Origin: Flavobacterium chungbukense
GTDB taxonomy: Bacteria > Bacteroidota > Bacteroidia > Flavobacteriales > Flavobacteriaceae
Direction: 5' to 3'
DNA length: 64,000 bases
Assembly: GCF_020805785.1 (NCBI RefSeq)
Contig: NZ_JAJGZV010000001.1
Location: 744,001 to 808,000 of the forward strand
A program made the position numbers and the translations under genes. The notes under the pieces were generated by a model. That model had not been told where the DNA came from, made no database searches, and worked only from the letters and a program-made list of their open reading frames with translations. This document shows positions 36,380 to 46,093 of this stretch, one piece after another (positions within the stretch are counted from its first letter, which is position 1; every line of letters starts with the position of its first letter).

Positions 36380-37699
36380 GCTCATATTTACAGGAAGAAA
36401 AATTTCAAAAGTTGCTCCTTCATTTAAAATTCCTTTCGCTTTTATAAAGCCTTTGTGGTTTTCTACAATACGTTTTACAATCGTAAGTCCGATACCTGTG
36501 CTTTTTGTTGTTTTTGTATGCAACGCTTGGAAAAGACCAAATATTCTTTCGTTATAAACCTGATCGAATCCGATGCCGTCGTCGGCAACACTAATCCTGT
36601 AGTATTCTGTGTTTGGAGTAAGTTTAGCGAAATCAGATTCTAAACTGTTTATTATTTTTGAAGAAATTGTAATGGTAAGTTCTTTCTCCGGTTTCGAGAA
36701 TTTTATTGAATTGCTGATCAAATTATATAATAATTGCCTGAATTGAAATTCGATAATAGAAAGCTTTCCTAGATTTTCGATTGCAAATTTTACTTTCTTT
36801 TCTTGTATTTCTTCTGTAAGATCATCAATTACATCTTTTAAAATAATATTTAGGTCTTTTGTTTCAAACTTTCGTTCGTCAAATTTGGTTTTAGAATAAG
36901 TAAGTAAATCGTTGATTAGATTTTGCATTCTGTATGCAGAAATACGAATTTTATCAAATGCATGTTTTCCTTTTTCAGATAGATTTTCAGATTCTCCATT
37001 TTCTATTAAACCCGTAAAAAGCTGAATTTTTCTAAGCGGTTCTTGCAAATCGTGACTCGAAATGTAATTGAAAGCTTCGAGTTCACTATTCATTTTTTCA
37101 AGAGAAATATTTTTTTCAATCAGCTTTTGTTCAACATCTGATTTCGATTTTTCAGCTTCGTTTTTTTGATTTCTTGTTTTTTCTAAAAGTGTATTTTTTT
37201 CTTGTAACATTGTTTCGCTTTCTACAACTGCTTCAATAGCTTCGATGTGAAATGATATTAAATCAGCAAAAAGAGTAAACATTTCAGTGACTTTAAATGT
37301 TTTTAAGCTATTTGGTTTTGGATCTATTGCGCATAAAGTTCCAAAGAAACTACCATCTTTACGAATAATCGGCATAGAAATATAGCTTTGCAATTTGTAC
37401 ATTGCTGGCGTATGATGATCGCGATAATCGGGATCTTCACTTACATTGTCAATTACCACCGGTTTTCTATCGTCTCGTATGCTGTCGCAAATTGTAGTTT
37501 TAACTTGTAATTCGTCTCCAGGTTTTAGTCCAAATTCCAAATGATCTTCAGATGCGCAAGTAATCCATCGGTCTTCTGTAACTCTGGCAACTGCGGCAAA
37601 TCCCATTCCTGTGGTTTGGCAAATTACACTAAGTAATTTTGGAATCATGGGGATATTCTGAATATTAAGAATGTCTTGTTTAAAATTTTCTTCTAGCAC
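36377..37699 (-). CDS. GAF-domain sensor histidine kinase, soluble
   Basis: 440 residues with a GTG start. An N-terminal GAF domain (GMGFAAVARVTEDRW, IDNVSEDPDYRDH, YISMPIIRKDGSFFGTLCAIDP) is followed by a Glu/Lys-rich coiled coil and a kinase core with phospho-His in FNYISSHDLQEPLRKIQ, N box LLYNLISNSIKFSKPE, DDGIGFD and GIGLTIVKRIVENH. There are no membrane helices, so it senses a cytoplasmic signal; the SHDLQEPLR type is common in phytochrome-related kinases. No response regulator is adjacent. The rest of the 326-bp upstream gap holds the transaldolase promoter and leader. Confidence 0.9.
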   Translation of the reverse strand: MLEENFKQDILNIQNIPMIPKLLSVICQTTGMGFAAVARVTEDRWITCASEDHLEFGLKPGDELQVKTTICDSIRDDRKPVVIDNVSEDPDYRDHHTPAMYKLQSYISMPIIRKDGSFFGTLCAIDPKPNSLKTFKVTEMFTLFADLISFHIEAIEAVVESETMLQEKNTLLEKTRNQKNEAEKSKSDVEQKLIEKNISLEKMNSELEAFNYISSHDLQEPLRKIQLFTGLIENGESENLSEKGKHAFDKIRISAYRMQNLINDLLTYSKTKFDERKFETKDLNIILKDVIDDLTEEIQEKKVKFAIENLGKLSIIEFQFRQLLYNLISNSIKFSKPEKELTITISSKIINSLESDFAKLTPNTEYYRISVADDGIGFDQVYNERIFGLFQALHTKTTKSTGIGLTIVKRIVENHKGFIKAKGILNEGATFEIFLPVNMS

Positions 37700-37840
37700 T
37701 TTGCGATAAATTGTTATTTTTTTTAAAATTACAAAATAATTCTGTTTTTAATATTTTTAGTTTTTTATAACGAAAGCGTTGTTATGGGTGAATATTTTCT
37801 AAAATTTAATATAAATCACAAATTGATTCAGTTTTTGAAA

Positions 37841-37869
37841 TTGTTATTGGTATTGATTTCGTAATTTTG
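37841..37869 (+). promoter_or_regulatory. Promoter driving the structured RNA and transaldolase (TTG-18-TAATTTTG)
   Basis: TTG at 37841-37843, an 18-bp spacer and TAATTTTG at 37862-37869 fit the Bacteroidota promoter consensus exactly. The predicted transcription start is near 37875, about 150 nt upstream of the transaldolase ATG. Confidence 0.78.
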
Positions 37870-37881
37870 CAGCTGAATTTT

Positions 37882-37993
37882 GCGTGAGGGATAGAAGCAA
37901 ACTACCGAAGTAGTGCGTATAGCCCGACCAGATTTGGAAAAGGCGCTCGTAAGCGGTTTGATGAGTGCGCCTTTTGTAAATATGGTCACGCCC
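37882..37993 (+). ncRNA. Structured RNA element in the transaldolase 5' leader
   Basis: The element can close on itself with GCGTGA (37882-37887) and TCACGC (37986-37991). Inside are a GGGATA/TATAGCCC arm and a long arm GACCAGATTTGGAAAAGGCGC paired with GCGCCTTTTGTAAATATGGTC. It begins about 7 nt after the predicted transcription start and ends 33 nt before the ATG. There is no T run after it, so it is not a plain terminator. A related element is at 20964-21045, so it could be a dispersed structured repeat, a separate small RNA or a cis-regulatory leader. I cannot match it to a named RNA family with confidence. Confidence 0.6.
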
Positions 37994-38025
37994 TAATAAT
38001 CAACACAATTTAAATAGTATAAATT

Positions 38026-38682
38026 ATGAAATTTTTTATTGACACAGCTAATTTAGCTCAAATTAAAGAGGCACAAGCTTTAGGTGTTTTGGATGGTGTA
38101 ACAACTAACCCATCTTTGATGGCAAAAGAAGGAATCACTGGAAAAAACAACATTTTAAAGCATTATGTTGACATTTGCAATCTTGTTGAAGGTGACGTAA
38201 GTGCTGAAGTTAATGCGCTTGATTTTGATGGAATGGTAAAAGAAGGTGAGGAGTTAGCTGAATTACATGACCAAATCGTTGTAAAACTTCCTATGACTAA
38301 GGAAGGTGTTATGGCTGCAAAATATTTTTCTGACAAAGGAATTAAAACAAACGTTACACTTGTTTTCTCTGTAGGACAAGCACTTTTAGCTGCTAAAGCT
38401 GGAGCTACTTACGTTTCTCCGTTTGTGGGACGTTTAGATGATGTTTCTACTGATGGATTAAATTTGATTCAAGAAATTAGAGAAGTTTATGATAACTACG
38501 GTTACGAAACTCAAATTTTAGCTGCTTCTGTGCGTCACACTATGCACATTGTAAATTGTGCTAAAATTGGTGCTGATGTTATGACTGGACCTCTTTCTGC
38601 AATTTACGGATTGTTGAAACACCCATTAACAGATATCGGTTTAGCTCAGTTTGTTGCTGACTTTGAAAAAGGAAACAAGTAA
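38026..38682 (+). CDS. tal: Transaldolase, TalC/FSA-size subfamily
   Basis: 218 residues, TIM barrel. FIDTANL and [13 protein letters not shown] open the protein; Lys87 in [10 protein letters not shown] is the Schiff-base lysine. The family also contains fructose-6-phosphate aldolases. Two residues that set E. coli FsaA apart, Gln59 and Tyr131, correspond here to Glu61 (VSAEVNA) and Phe133 (SPFVGRLDD), as in true transaldolases. So I call it a transaldolase of the pentose phosphate pathway, exchanging dihydroxyacetone units. It has a strong promoter, a structured leader and codon bias like gapA, suggesting high expression. Confidence 0.93.
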   Translation: MKFFIDTANLAQIKEAQALGVLDGVTTNPSLMAKEGITGKNNILKHYVDICNLVEGDVSAEVNALDFDGMVKEGEELAELHDQIVVKLPMTKEGVMAAKYFSDKGIKTNVTLVFSVGQALLAAKAGATYVSPFVGRLDDVSTDGLNLIQEIREVYDNYGYETQILAASVRHTMHIVNCAKIGADVMTGPLSAIYGLLKHPLTDIGLAQFVADFEKGNK

Positions 38683-38703
38683 TCCTTAGATACTTATAAA
38701 ATT

Positions 38704-38742
38704 AAAATCGTCTTTTTTCTAACGAGAAAAGGCGATTTTTTT
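38704..38742 (+). terminator. Rho-independent terminator after transaldolase
   Basis: AAAATCGTCTTTTT / AGAAAAGGCGATTTT stem with G-U pairs and a run of eight T. Confidence 0.85.
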
Positions 38743-38773
38743 TACTTTTATATGAAATCTTAAACAGTTGATT

Positions 38774-39265
38774 ATGAAAGTAGTATTGATTGTATTGTGT
38801 TTTTTAGTTAGTTTTTCAATAAATGCCCAAGCGAAAGTTATTACTTCTGTAAATGATGCTCGCGATGTTGCAACGTACGAACTGGATTGTTCGGTTAAAT
38901 TTCAAACGCTCGCTAAAGGTCTTCGGTATAATATAACGCGACATGAATTTAAAGGAGCAGAGATGAAGAATAGTTACCGTCTTCTTTTGGTTATGGATGG
39001 GTTTTATTCTAAAACTTTAAATAAAGAAATGACTATTTCGGCAGTTCTAAATGATGGGACAGTTTTGGAAGCCAGAAAGATTATTGAGGATGATGGTTTT
39101 TTTGATGGTGCTTGTACTTTGAAAATTAAAGATCCACAAGCTCTTTTAAAAGCGAATATCGATAAAGTAATTGTTAAGGCAGATAAAGATGTTGTTTATA
39201 CAATTTCGAGTCAGAGCAAGGCTGTTTTTAAAAAGAATCTAGAAAATATTATAAATGCTAAGTAA
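38774..39265 (+). CDS. Exported hypothetical protein, 163 aa
   Basis: Starts at the ATG at 38774 (MKVVLIVLCFLVSFSINAQA), a clear signal peptide; an upstream TTG would add two residues and was rejected. The mature protein of about 143 residues is beta-rich at first (YELDCSVKFQTLAKGLRYNITRH) and ends in a basic helix. No domain recognised and no cysteine pair or lipobox. It lies between two terminators, so is probably transcribed alone. Confidence 0.7.
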   Translation: MKVVLIVLCFLVSFSINAQAKVITSVNDARDVATYELDCSVKFQTLAKGLRYNITRHEFKGAEMKNSYRLLLVMDGFYSKTLNKEMTISAVLNDGTVLEARKIIEDDGFFDGACTLKIKDPQALLKANIDKVIVKADKDVVYTISSQSKAVFKKNLENIINAK

Positions 39266-39301
39266 AGGTTCTGAGGTGCTAAGATGCTAAGGTTCTGAGA
39301 T
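39264..39301 (+). repeat. Copy of the CTAAGATGCTAAGG dispersed repeat
   Basis: AAGGTTCTGAGGTGCTAAGA followed by TGCTAAGGTTCTGAGATT begins inside the stop codon of the exported protein gene. Compare 20107-20143, 62127-62160 and the inverted copy at 54729-54770. Confidence 0.8.
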
Positions 39302-39316
39302 TTTTTATTTTTGAAT

Positions 39317-39368
39317 AAAAAAAAATCCAAATTCCGTTTTATAAAATTGGAATTTGGATTTTTTTTAT
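39317..39368. terminator. Bidirectional terminator between convergent genes
   Basis: AAAAATCCAAATTCC paired with GGAATTTGGATTTTT, flanked by A and T runs. It serves the exported protein gene and the sugar transporter gene. Confidence 0.9.
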
Positions 39369-39387
39369 ATTGGTATTTTTAAAATTT

Positions 39388-40857
39388 TTAGTGTCCGCCA
39401 CCGCCGCCTTCAACGTGGTTGATTCCTTGTTTTTTAAGGATTTTTGGGCAATAGAATCCGTAGAATCCTAAATAAGCAAAACCTAAAAGAGGAACGATGT
39501 AAGAGAAGTGTGTCCAAGTAATTCCGAAGATTCCACCTGGATGAGAAATGTCAAAATCACAGATACTTCCTTGGATTAATGGAATAACTCCACCTCCAAG
39601 AATCATCATAATTAAGAAAGAAGATGCTTTTCCTGTGTTTTTTCCTAAACCTGCAATTGCTAAATCGAAGATAGAAGGCCACATGATCGATAAGAATAAA
39701 CCTCCAGAGATGAAGAAGAATTTAGCAATTTCTGGATTTGGCCAAACTAAACCAAATACCATCATTAGTAATCCTGAAGCTCCAAAAAGCATTAAAGTCT
39801 TTCCAGCATTTTTACCTCCAATGAAACTTACACCAATAAATAATAAGATCCAGATTGGGTAAATATAGAATGCAGAAACGTCGTGAGCAGCAAAAATGTT
39901 AGCTCCGATGATTACTCCAAATGCGATAGCAGGTACAATGAATTTTAAAGCTGTATTTACTAAGTTTGAAGTGTCAAATACGTTAACACCACCATTCCAA
40001 CGTCCAATCATTAAACTTCCCCAATAAAGGGCGATAAATGGTGCAATGGCGTCTTCCAATACATTTCCGAATTCAGCAGTATGTAATAAAGCGGGTAAAT
40101 TACTAATGATTGTTACTTCTGTTCCTACGTAAATGAAAATCCCTAACATTCCTAGATATAACTGTGGATAATCTAAAATGTTGAATTTAGTGTGTTTCTC
40201 TTTAATAATTGCTTCTTCCTCTTTTTCAGGATCTTCGATTTTAGAAAAATTCATAAAAACTGCTACAATGATAAAAGCAAGACCAAGAATGATAAATGGT
40301 AATTTGATGTCTTCTAAAGAAAGAGCTGTTTTTTTATTGTCACCCATTCCGAATAAAGCGATACCTAATAAGATAGCTCCAATTGTTGTTCCGAAAGAGT
40401 TGATACCTCCAGCAAGTGTTAAACGGTGCGCCCCAGTGTTCGGACTTCCCATTTTAATTGCTAATGGATTTGCTACGATTTGCTGAATAGAGAAACCTAA
40501 ACCTACAGTAAACAAAGCGGTTAAAAAGAAAGGGAAGCTTTCCATAGTTGCAGCCGGAATGAATAAAAACGATCCAACAGCAGAAAGAAGTAAACCAGCT
40601 GAAAGTGTTCTTTTATAGCCGAACTTTTGGAGTACGTCAAGCTTTAAAGAAACTAAAAAGAAGATTATCGATCCTACAAAGTACGCCGCATAAAATGCCC
40701 ATGCTACTAATTGTGATTGTACTTGCGATAGAGTAAAAACTTTTTTGAATACTGGAATCAGGATGTCGTTGGCAGAACCAACAAAACCCCAAAAGAAAAA
40801 GACGATTATCAACGAGATAAATTGCCCCCATTTGGTTTGCACATTTTCTGAACTCAT
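39388..40857 (-). CDS. FucP-like MFS sugar transporter, probable GlcNAc permease
   Basis: 489 residues with about 12 membrane helices, major facilitator superfamily, fucose/glucose/galactose:H+ symporter family. It starts KWGQFISLIIVFFFWGFV and shows GFSIQQIVANPLAI and, in the C-terminal half, SFIGGKNAGKTLMLFG. The C-terminus is an odd HVEGGGGGH tail. FucP relatives called NagP carry N-acetylglucosamine in other proteobacteria and Bacteroidota. The location next to a SusCD/NagB/hexosaminidase locus and a shared operator-like site upstream make GlcNAc the likely substrate. That is inference; the sequence shows only a sugar symporter. Confidence 0.85.
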   Translation of the reverse strand: MSSENVQTKWGQFISLIIVFFFWGFVGSANDILIPVFKKVFTLSQVQSQLVAWAFYAAYFVGSIIFFLVSLKLDVLQKFGYKRTLSAGLLLSAVGSFLFIPAATMESFPFFLTALFTVGLGFSIQQIVANPLAIKMGSPNTGAHRLTLAGGINSFGTTIGAILLGIALFGMGDNKKTALSLEDIKLPFIILGLAFIIVAVFMNFSKIEDPEKEEEAIIKEKHTKFNILDYPQLYLGMLGIFIYVGTEVTIISNLPALLHTAEFGNVLEDAIAPFIALYWGSLMIGRWNGGVNVFDTSNLVNTALKFIVPAIAFGVIIGANIFAAHDVSAFYIYPIWILLFIGVSFIGGKNAGKTLMLFGASGLLMMVFGLVWPNPEIAKFFFISGGLFLSIMWPSIFDLAIAGLGKNTGKASSFLIMMILGGGVIPLIQGSICDFDISHPGGIFGITWTHFSYIVPLLGFAYLGFYGFYCPKILKKQGINHVEGGGGGH

Positions 40858-40960
40858 AATAATAAGGTTAATTTTTTATTTATTGTTTTTTGAAGACCGT
40901 AAATATATTTGTTAGGATTATCAAAAAAAAATAAAAAGGTATAAATAATGTTAAATTTAT

Positions 40961-40990
40961 ACCAACGACTATATTTTTTCAACAAAGTGT
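40961..40990 (-). promoter_or_regulatory. LytTR-type direct repeats upstream of the sugar transporter
   Basis: On the minus strand ACACTTTGT, 12 bp, then GTCGTTGGT, 104 bp ahead of the transporter ATG. GTCGTTGGT is identical to both repeats ahead of susC. The 9-bp unit with a 12-bp spacer matches the arrangement known for AgrA/LytTR sites ([TA][AC][CA]GTTN[AG][TG] pairs); the first unit fits 8 of 9 positions. Confidence 0.62.
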
Positions 40991-41030
40991 TAATTTTAAC
41001 CTACTTAGAAAATGTAATTCGCAATTATAT

Positions 41031-41732
41031 TTATTCTAATATTTTATTTTTAACATCTTTACTGTAATTTCTGCCTATCGGAATGTTGTAAGATTGAATT
41101 TGAACGCGGTTTCCTTCTATAGATTTCACCTTGTTTAGCGCAATTACATAGGATTTGTGTATTCTGAGGAATTTATCTGCTGGTAGTTCTTCGGATAAAG
41201 ATGTAAGAGATTTATGGGTAATATAGGTTTTATCTGGAGTGACAACTTTTATATATTCTTTCATTCCTTCGACAAATAAAATTTCTTCAATATTAATTTT
41301 CATCATCTTTTTGTCGACTTTGATGAAAATGTGCGAATCGCCTTTTGTGGTTTCGACTTTGATATTGTTTTTAAGATTGTATTCGGTAGTGATTTTGTTG
41401 ATGCATTTTATAAATCTTGGCAATGGAATTGGTTTTACCAAATAATCCAAAACATCAAGATCATAACTTTCAGCAGCAAACTCTCTAAAAGCAGTGGTAA
41501 TTATTACTTTGGTTTTACTTTCAATCAGACTGATAAGTTCAAAACCAGTCATCATGGGCATGTTGATATCTAAAAAGACAGCGTCGACAGCAGTGCTGTT
41601 GATAAAATCCAGCGCCTCTAAAGAGTTATTGAATGTTGCTATCACTTCAAAATCTGTAAAATTCGTAAAATAATTTTGCAAGACTTTAATCGCTAATGGC
41701 TCATCATCAATTAACACGCATTTAATCTTCAT
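41031..41732 (-). CDS. LytTR-family response regulator
   Basis: 233 residues. The receiver domain (VLIDDEPLAIKVLQNYF, phospho-Asp in FLDINMPMMTG, Lys in YLVKPIPL) is followed by a LytTR DNA-binding domain (FIKVDKKMMKINIEEILFVE, THKSLTSLSEELP, FLRIHKSYVIALNKV, IPIGRNYSK). LytTR proteins bind paired 9-bp direct repeats, and such repeats occur just upstream of susC and of the sugar transporter. It overlaps the kinase gene by 11 bp and is therefore translationally coupled to it. It probably activates the GlcNAc locus. Confidence 0.93.
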   Translation of the reverse strand: MKIKCVLIDDEPLAIKVLQNYFTNFTDFEVIATFNNSLEALDFINSTAVDAVFLDINMPMMTGFELISLIESKTKVIITTAFREFAAESYDLDVLDYLVKPIPLPRFIKCINKITTEYNLKNNIKVETTKGDSHIFIKVDKKMMKINIEEILFVEGMKEYIKVVTPDKTYITHKSLTSLSEELPADKFLRIHKSYVIALNKVKSIEGNRVQIQSYNIPIGRNYSKDVKNKILE

Positions 41733-42774
41733 TATGAGTAGGTATTTGTAATCTGATTATGTAGAAATTTAGTTTGGTTTTTTGTTTGAGGCTGAAATTG
41801 TTTTTGTAAATCAACTTTAATCTCTTTTTTGTATTTACTAAACCAATTCCTTTTTTAGAATTATCATTTTGTGAAATTACGAAATTATTTAAGATTTCAA
41901 AATCAAGCGTTTTGTTGTCAAGCACCCTACAATTGATTTTAATTTTAAGATTTTTATTGTTCAAACCTCCATGTTTAAATGCATTTTCTACCAATGAGAT
42001 GAAAATTAGCGGAGGCACAACCACATCTTCAATCGTTGACTCTAAATTGATCGTTACTTCTACATTTTCAAAACGAAGTTTTTCGATCTCAATGTAATTT
42101 TGAATATAATCGATTTCTTTCAATAAGGGCACAAACTTAGTTCCTTTTACATCATACAAGACATATTCCATTAAGTTTGAAAGTTTGATAATTACATCTG
42201 GAACTTTCTTAGAAGATTCGAGTGATAGAGCGTATAAATTGTTTAATGTATTAAAGAAAAAGTGAGGCTGAATCTGGTTTTCAAGATATTTTAGTTTAAT
42301 CTTAAACTGATTTTCTCTTAAAGAACGGTTTCTTTCTCTTTCTCGAAGCCAAGTTAAAGTTAAATAAACAGAAGAAGCCATTGCCAAAACGTATAATTCT
42401 CCAATGCAAACAGCCACAATATGATTAATCTCAAAGGGATGATATTCTCGATTCGCTTCGGGCCAAATATTTTCACTTATTATATAATAGGTAAGTGCTG
42501 TTTTTAATAAATAGATCACAAACAAACTTACAAGAAGCAAAAAGGTATATAAGATATATTTCTGCTTTAAAACATACCTCGGAACCAAAACAAATAAATT
42601 CAGATAAACTAGAGGAATGACCAAAGAGAATTCAATTAAGTTTGATTTGAATGCGTAAGGATAATCATTGAAGTATGCACCCCACCTTAAAAAATTTAAA
42701 GTAAAATATACGCCCCAAAACCAGAGATGATTTTGCAGTTTGATATCAAATTTAACTTTTTTGATTTCTTTCAA
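41722..42774 (-). CDS. LytS/YehU-type sensor histidine kinase
   Basis: 350 residues from a TTG start. Four membrane helices in the N-terminal half form the sensor. The His_kinase domain shows NQIQPHFFFNTLNNLYALSL with the phospho-His, FISLVENAFKHGG as the N box, and GIGLVNTKKRLKLIY. No extracytoplasmic sensor domain of size is present, so the signal may be membrane-borne or arise from transport. It pairs with the LytTR regulator whose gene overlaps its 3' end. It is divergent from susC, with a 273-bp shared upstream region. Confidence 0.92.
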   Translation of the reverse strand: MKEIKKVKFDIKLQNHLWFWGVYFTLNFLRWGAYFNDYPYAFKSNLIEFSLVIPLVYLNLFVLVPRYVLKQKYILYTFLLLVSLFVIYLLKTALTYYIISENIWPEANREYHPFEINHIVAVCIGELYVLAMASSVYLTLTWLRERERNRSLRENQFKIKLKYLENQIQPHFFFNTLNNLYALSLESSKKVPDVIIKLSNLMEYVLYDVKGTKFVPLLKEIDYIQNYIEIEKLRFENVEVTINLESTIEDVVVPPLIFISLVENAFKHGGLNNKNLKIKINCRVLDNKTLDFEILNNFVISQNDNSKKGIGLVNTKKRLKLIYKNNFSLKQKTKLNFYIIRLQIPTHNED

Positions 42775-42950
42775 TTGGTTTTAAGAGTTTTAGGATTTTA
42801 GTTTTTCTTAACATGAATTATTATTGTGCAACTTTAAACAATTAAAGGCAAAGTGCCAATTTTTTTGAATAAAATTTCCCTATAATTAGTAATTCGTGTT
42901 TATTTTTTTAAATAGAACGTTTTCGTAAAACGCATTATTGAATGATTTAT

Positions 42951-42980
42951 GTCGTTGGTTTAAATTTTATTGTCGTTGGT
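42951..42980 (+). promoter_or_regulatory. LytTR-type direct repeats upstream of susC
   Basis: GTCGTTGGT at 42951-42959 and again at 42972-42980, exactly 21 bp apart (two helical turns). Identity extends to TGTCGTTGGTTTAA in both. TAATTTTA, a near -7 box, starts 32 bp downstream with no TTG -33 element, which suits an activator-dependent promoter. The rest of 42775-43047 is A+T-rich without an ORF. Confidence 0.68.
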
Positions 42981-43047
42981 TTAATTTATTTTTTTTAACA
43001 ATACCTTAAGAATAATTTTACTTCATAACTAACAAAATAAAATAAAC

Positions 43048-46000
43048 ATGAAAAAAATTTTCTTAATCTTTATGATTGTTTTTACGGCGCAGGTTTCGCT
43101 TGCACAAGTAAAAAGTGTCAAAGGTGTGATTACAGATTCTGACGGTATGCCATTACCAGGTGCATCTGTTGCTGTACAAGGAGGTCAAAAAGGTACAACT
43201 ACCGATTTTGACGGATTGTATACAATTGAGGCTCAAAAAGGTCAGACTTTAGTTTTTACTTATGTAGGGCTAGAAACTCAGACAATTGTTGTTGGAGATG
43301 CGGCTACAATTAATGTGAAGTTGGTTCAAGGATCTTCCAATGCTTTAAATGAAGTTGTAGTTACTTCTCTAGGTATTAAAAAGACAAGAAAATCTTTAAC
43401 TTATGCTGCTCAAGAGCTTAAAGGAGAGGAGCTGACTCGTGTTAAAGATCCAAACCTTATTAATACTGTTGCTGGTAAAATTGCCGGTGTTGCAGTAACA
43501 AAAAGTTCATCTGGAACTGGTGGTTCTACAAAAGTTGTAATACGTGGTAATTCATCTTTCGTAAATAACCAGCCTTTATACGTAATTGATGGTATTCCTT
43601 TGTATAATCAAGGTACTGGACAGCCAAATGGTACTTTTGGTGATTTAGCGGGGGGTAACCGTGACGGTGGTGATGTTGTGTCATTAATAAATCCAGATGA
43701 CTATGATGGAATGACGGTACTTAAAGGTGCTGCAGCTTCTGTATTATACGGTAGCCAAGGTGCTAATGGTGTAATTTTGCTTACTTCTAAAAAAGGAAAA
43801 GCTGGAGTTGAGTCATTTAATGTAAATTCTGTTACAACATTTGATAGTGCTGCTTACTTGCCAAAATTCCAATCAGATTATACTTCAAATGATGGAGATC
43901 CAAGAAGTTGGGGAGATAAGAAAAAAGTAGAGGGAGATGTAAAAGATTTCTTTGAAACGGGAGTTACACAAATAACTTCTATGGCTTTCTCTAAAGCAAC
44001 TGATGGAAATTCAACTAGTTTAACGTATGCTAATACAGATGCTTCTGGAATTATGCCAGGAAATCATTTGAAGAAAAATAACTTTGGTATTCGTCAGACA
44101 AGTAAATTTTTCAACGACAGATTAAGTGTTGCAGTAACAGGGAATTATGTAGCGCAAACAATTAACAATAGACCAACAAATGGTTTATATTTCAACCCAA
44201 TTAGTGGTGTTTATTCTCATCCTAGAGCTTTTACTTTAAATGATTTAAAGACATATGAAGTTTTTGATCCAGTAAGAAATATGATGGTTCAAAACTATCC
44301 TGGTTTTGCAGCTGTAAACGAAAGTAATGAGAACCCATACTGGCAGATTAACAGACAAAAATCTCTTGATACTAATAATTTCTTTAATGGAGCAATTGCT
44401 TTAGATTATAAAGTTGCCGAATGGTTTCACTTACAATCAAGATATAGCTATAATAGAAGCGAAAGCAATTTCCAAAAAGAAATGTATGCTACTTCTGCAA
44501 CTTCATTAGTTCATTCTACAGGAAGATATCTTAATGCAAATTTAATTGGAACTCAAAATTATGCTGATATCTTAGGTTTATTTAATACAAAAATTAGCGA
44601 AGACTTTTCATTCAACGGTACAGTTGGAGCAAGTATAAATAATTCTAAAACCACAGGTTTGACTGTAGATTCAGGAATTGGAGGAGGTTTAAACTATGCT
44701 AATATTTTTACTCTAGGAAACTTTGTAAACAATAATGGTAACGTTCAAACTGGTGCAGAAAGAGAAGTTCAATCTGTATTTGCCGCTACAACTTTCGGAT
44801 ACAAAGATTATTTATTCTTAGATCTTGCCGCTAGAAATGACTGGTCATCTACATTAGTAAATACTAACGATCCAAGTTTCTTTTATCCATCTGTAGGTCT
44901 TACAGGTATTCTTAGTGATATGTTTGCAATGCCAGAAGTTATTAACTTTGGTAAAGTTCGTGCTACTTACGCACAAGTTGGTAATGATATTGCGGGCAGC
45001 ATTACTAGTCCTACTTCAACAATTGTTGCAGGAAGTATTGTAAATCCGCCAGTGGGTCCAATGCCAGGTACAACATTAAAACCTGAATTGAAATCTGAGG
45101 TTGAGTTAGGTACAGAATGGAGAATGTTTAACAATAGATTAGGTTTTGAACTTTCTTACTACGATTCTAAAACTAAAAATCAATTTATTCAAGTTGCTGC
45201 TCCAGCTACAAATCCTGATGGTTACACTAATTATGCAATCAACGCTGGTAGTATTACTAATAAAGGTTTTGAGGTTGTTTTATACGGCGACATCATTAGA
45301 GGGGAAAAATTCAATTGGGATACTAGAGTTAACTATTCACAAAATAAGAGTAGAGTAAATGATATTCCTGCAGCAGACGGTGCAAATGGAAGAATTCTTA
45401 TTACAGACCCAGGATCTAACAGCTACAGATACTCATTAATCGAAGGAAGACCATTTGGTGTAATTGAAGGTAAAAACCTTAAAAGAGATGCTCAAGGTAG
45501 AATCTTAATTAATGACGATAATACAATTCAAAGAACAGATTGGGAAGAAGTTGGTAATGCAAATCCTGATTTTATGTTAGGCTGGTCTAATACTTTCAAA
45601 ATTGGAGCATTTACCGCAAATATTTTAATTGACGGACGTTTTGGAGGTGAAGTTTTAAGTTTAACTCAAGCAATCAATGATTACAATGGAGTTTCTCAAG
45701 CTACAGGTGATGCAAGAAATGCTGGCGGAGTTAAAATTAATGGTGTAAGAGCGAGCGACGGAACTCCTGTAACAACAATGGATGCATTTGATTATTACAA
45801 CGGTACTGCAGGTAGAAACGGAGCTTCTGGAGAATATGTTTACGATGCTACAAACGTAAGTGTAAGAGAGATTTCTGTTGGATATACTTTCAAAAAAGAC
45901 AAGTTACCATTTGTACAATCTGCAAGTATCTCTTTAATTGCTAGAAACTTATTCTTTATTTACAAAGATGCACCATTTGACCCAAACATTGCTTTAAGTA

Positions 46001-46083
46001 CAGGCGAAGGTTTACAAGGTGTTGATGTGTTTGGTTTGCCTTCAACAAGAAGTATTGGTCTTAATTTAAACTTAACATTCTAA
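43048..46083 (+). CDS. SusC/RagA-family TonB-linked outer-membrane receptor
   Basis: 1,011 residues. Signal peptide [20 protein letters not shown], then a carboxypeptidase-D-like repeat ([18 protein letters not shown]), a TonB-box-like [12 protein letters not shown] near 105, a plug with YVIDGIPL and [20 protein letters not shown], and a barrel ending [10 protein letters not shown]. It imports oligosaccharide across the outer membrane using TonB energy, with SusD as lid. The neighbouring nagB fusion and GH20 gene point to GlcNAc oligomers. susD begins 10 bp after its stop. Confidence 0.95.
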   Translation: MKKIFLIFMIVFTAQVSLAQVKSVKGVITDSDGMPLPGASVAVQGGQKGTTTDFDGLYTIEAQKGQTLVFTYVGLETQTIVVGDAATINVKLVQGSSNALNEVVVTSLGIKKTRKSLTYAAQELKGEELTRVKDPNLINTVAGKIAGVAVTKSSSGTGGSTKVVIRGNSSFVNNQPLYVIDGIPLYNQGTGQPNGTFGDLAGGNRDGGDVVSLINPDDYDGMTVLKGAAASVLYGSQGANGVILLTSKKGKAGVESFNVNSVTTFDSAAYLPKFQSDYTSNDGDPRSWGDKKKVEGDVKDFFETGVTQITSMAFSKATDGNSTSLTYANTDASGIMPGNHLKKNNFGIRQTSKFFNDRLSVAVTGNYVAQTINNRPTNGLYFNPISGVYSHPRAFTLNDLKTYEVFDPVRNMMVQNYPGFAAVNESNENPYWQINRQKSLDTNNFFNGAIALDYKVAEWFHLQSRYSYNRSESNFQKEMYATSATSLVHSTGRYLNANLIGTQNYADILGLFNTKISEDFSFNGTVGASINNSKTTGLTVDSGIGGGLNYANIFTLGNFVNNNGNVQTGAEREVQSVFAATTFGYKDYLFLDLAARNDWSSTLVNTNDPSFFYPSVGLTGILSDMFAMPEVINFGKVRATYAQVGNDIAGSITSPTSTIVAGSIVNPPVGPMPGTTLKPELKSEVELGTEWRMFNNRLGFELSYYDSKTKNQFIQVAAPATNPDGYTNYAINAGSITNKGFEVVLYGDIIRGEKFNWDTRVNYSQNKSRVNDIPAADGANGRILITDPGSNSYRYSLIEGRPFGVIEGKNLKRDAQGRILINDDNTIQRTDWEEVGNANPDFMLGWSNTFKIGAFTANILIDGRFGGEVLSLTQAINDYNGVSQATGDARNAGGVKINGVRASDGTPVTTMDAFDYYNGTAGRNGASGEYVYDATNVSVREISVGYTFKKDKLPFVQSASISLIARNLFFIYKDAPFDPNIALSTGEGLQGVDVFGLPSTRSIGLNLNLTF

Positions 46084-46093
46084 TCTAACAATC

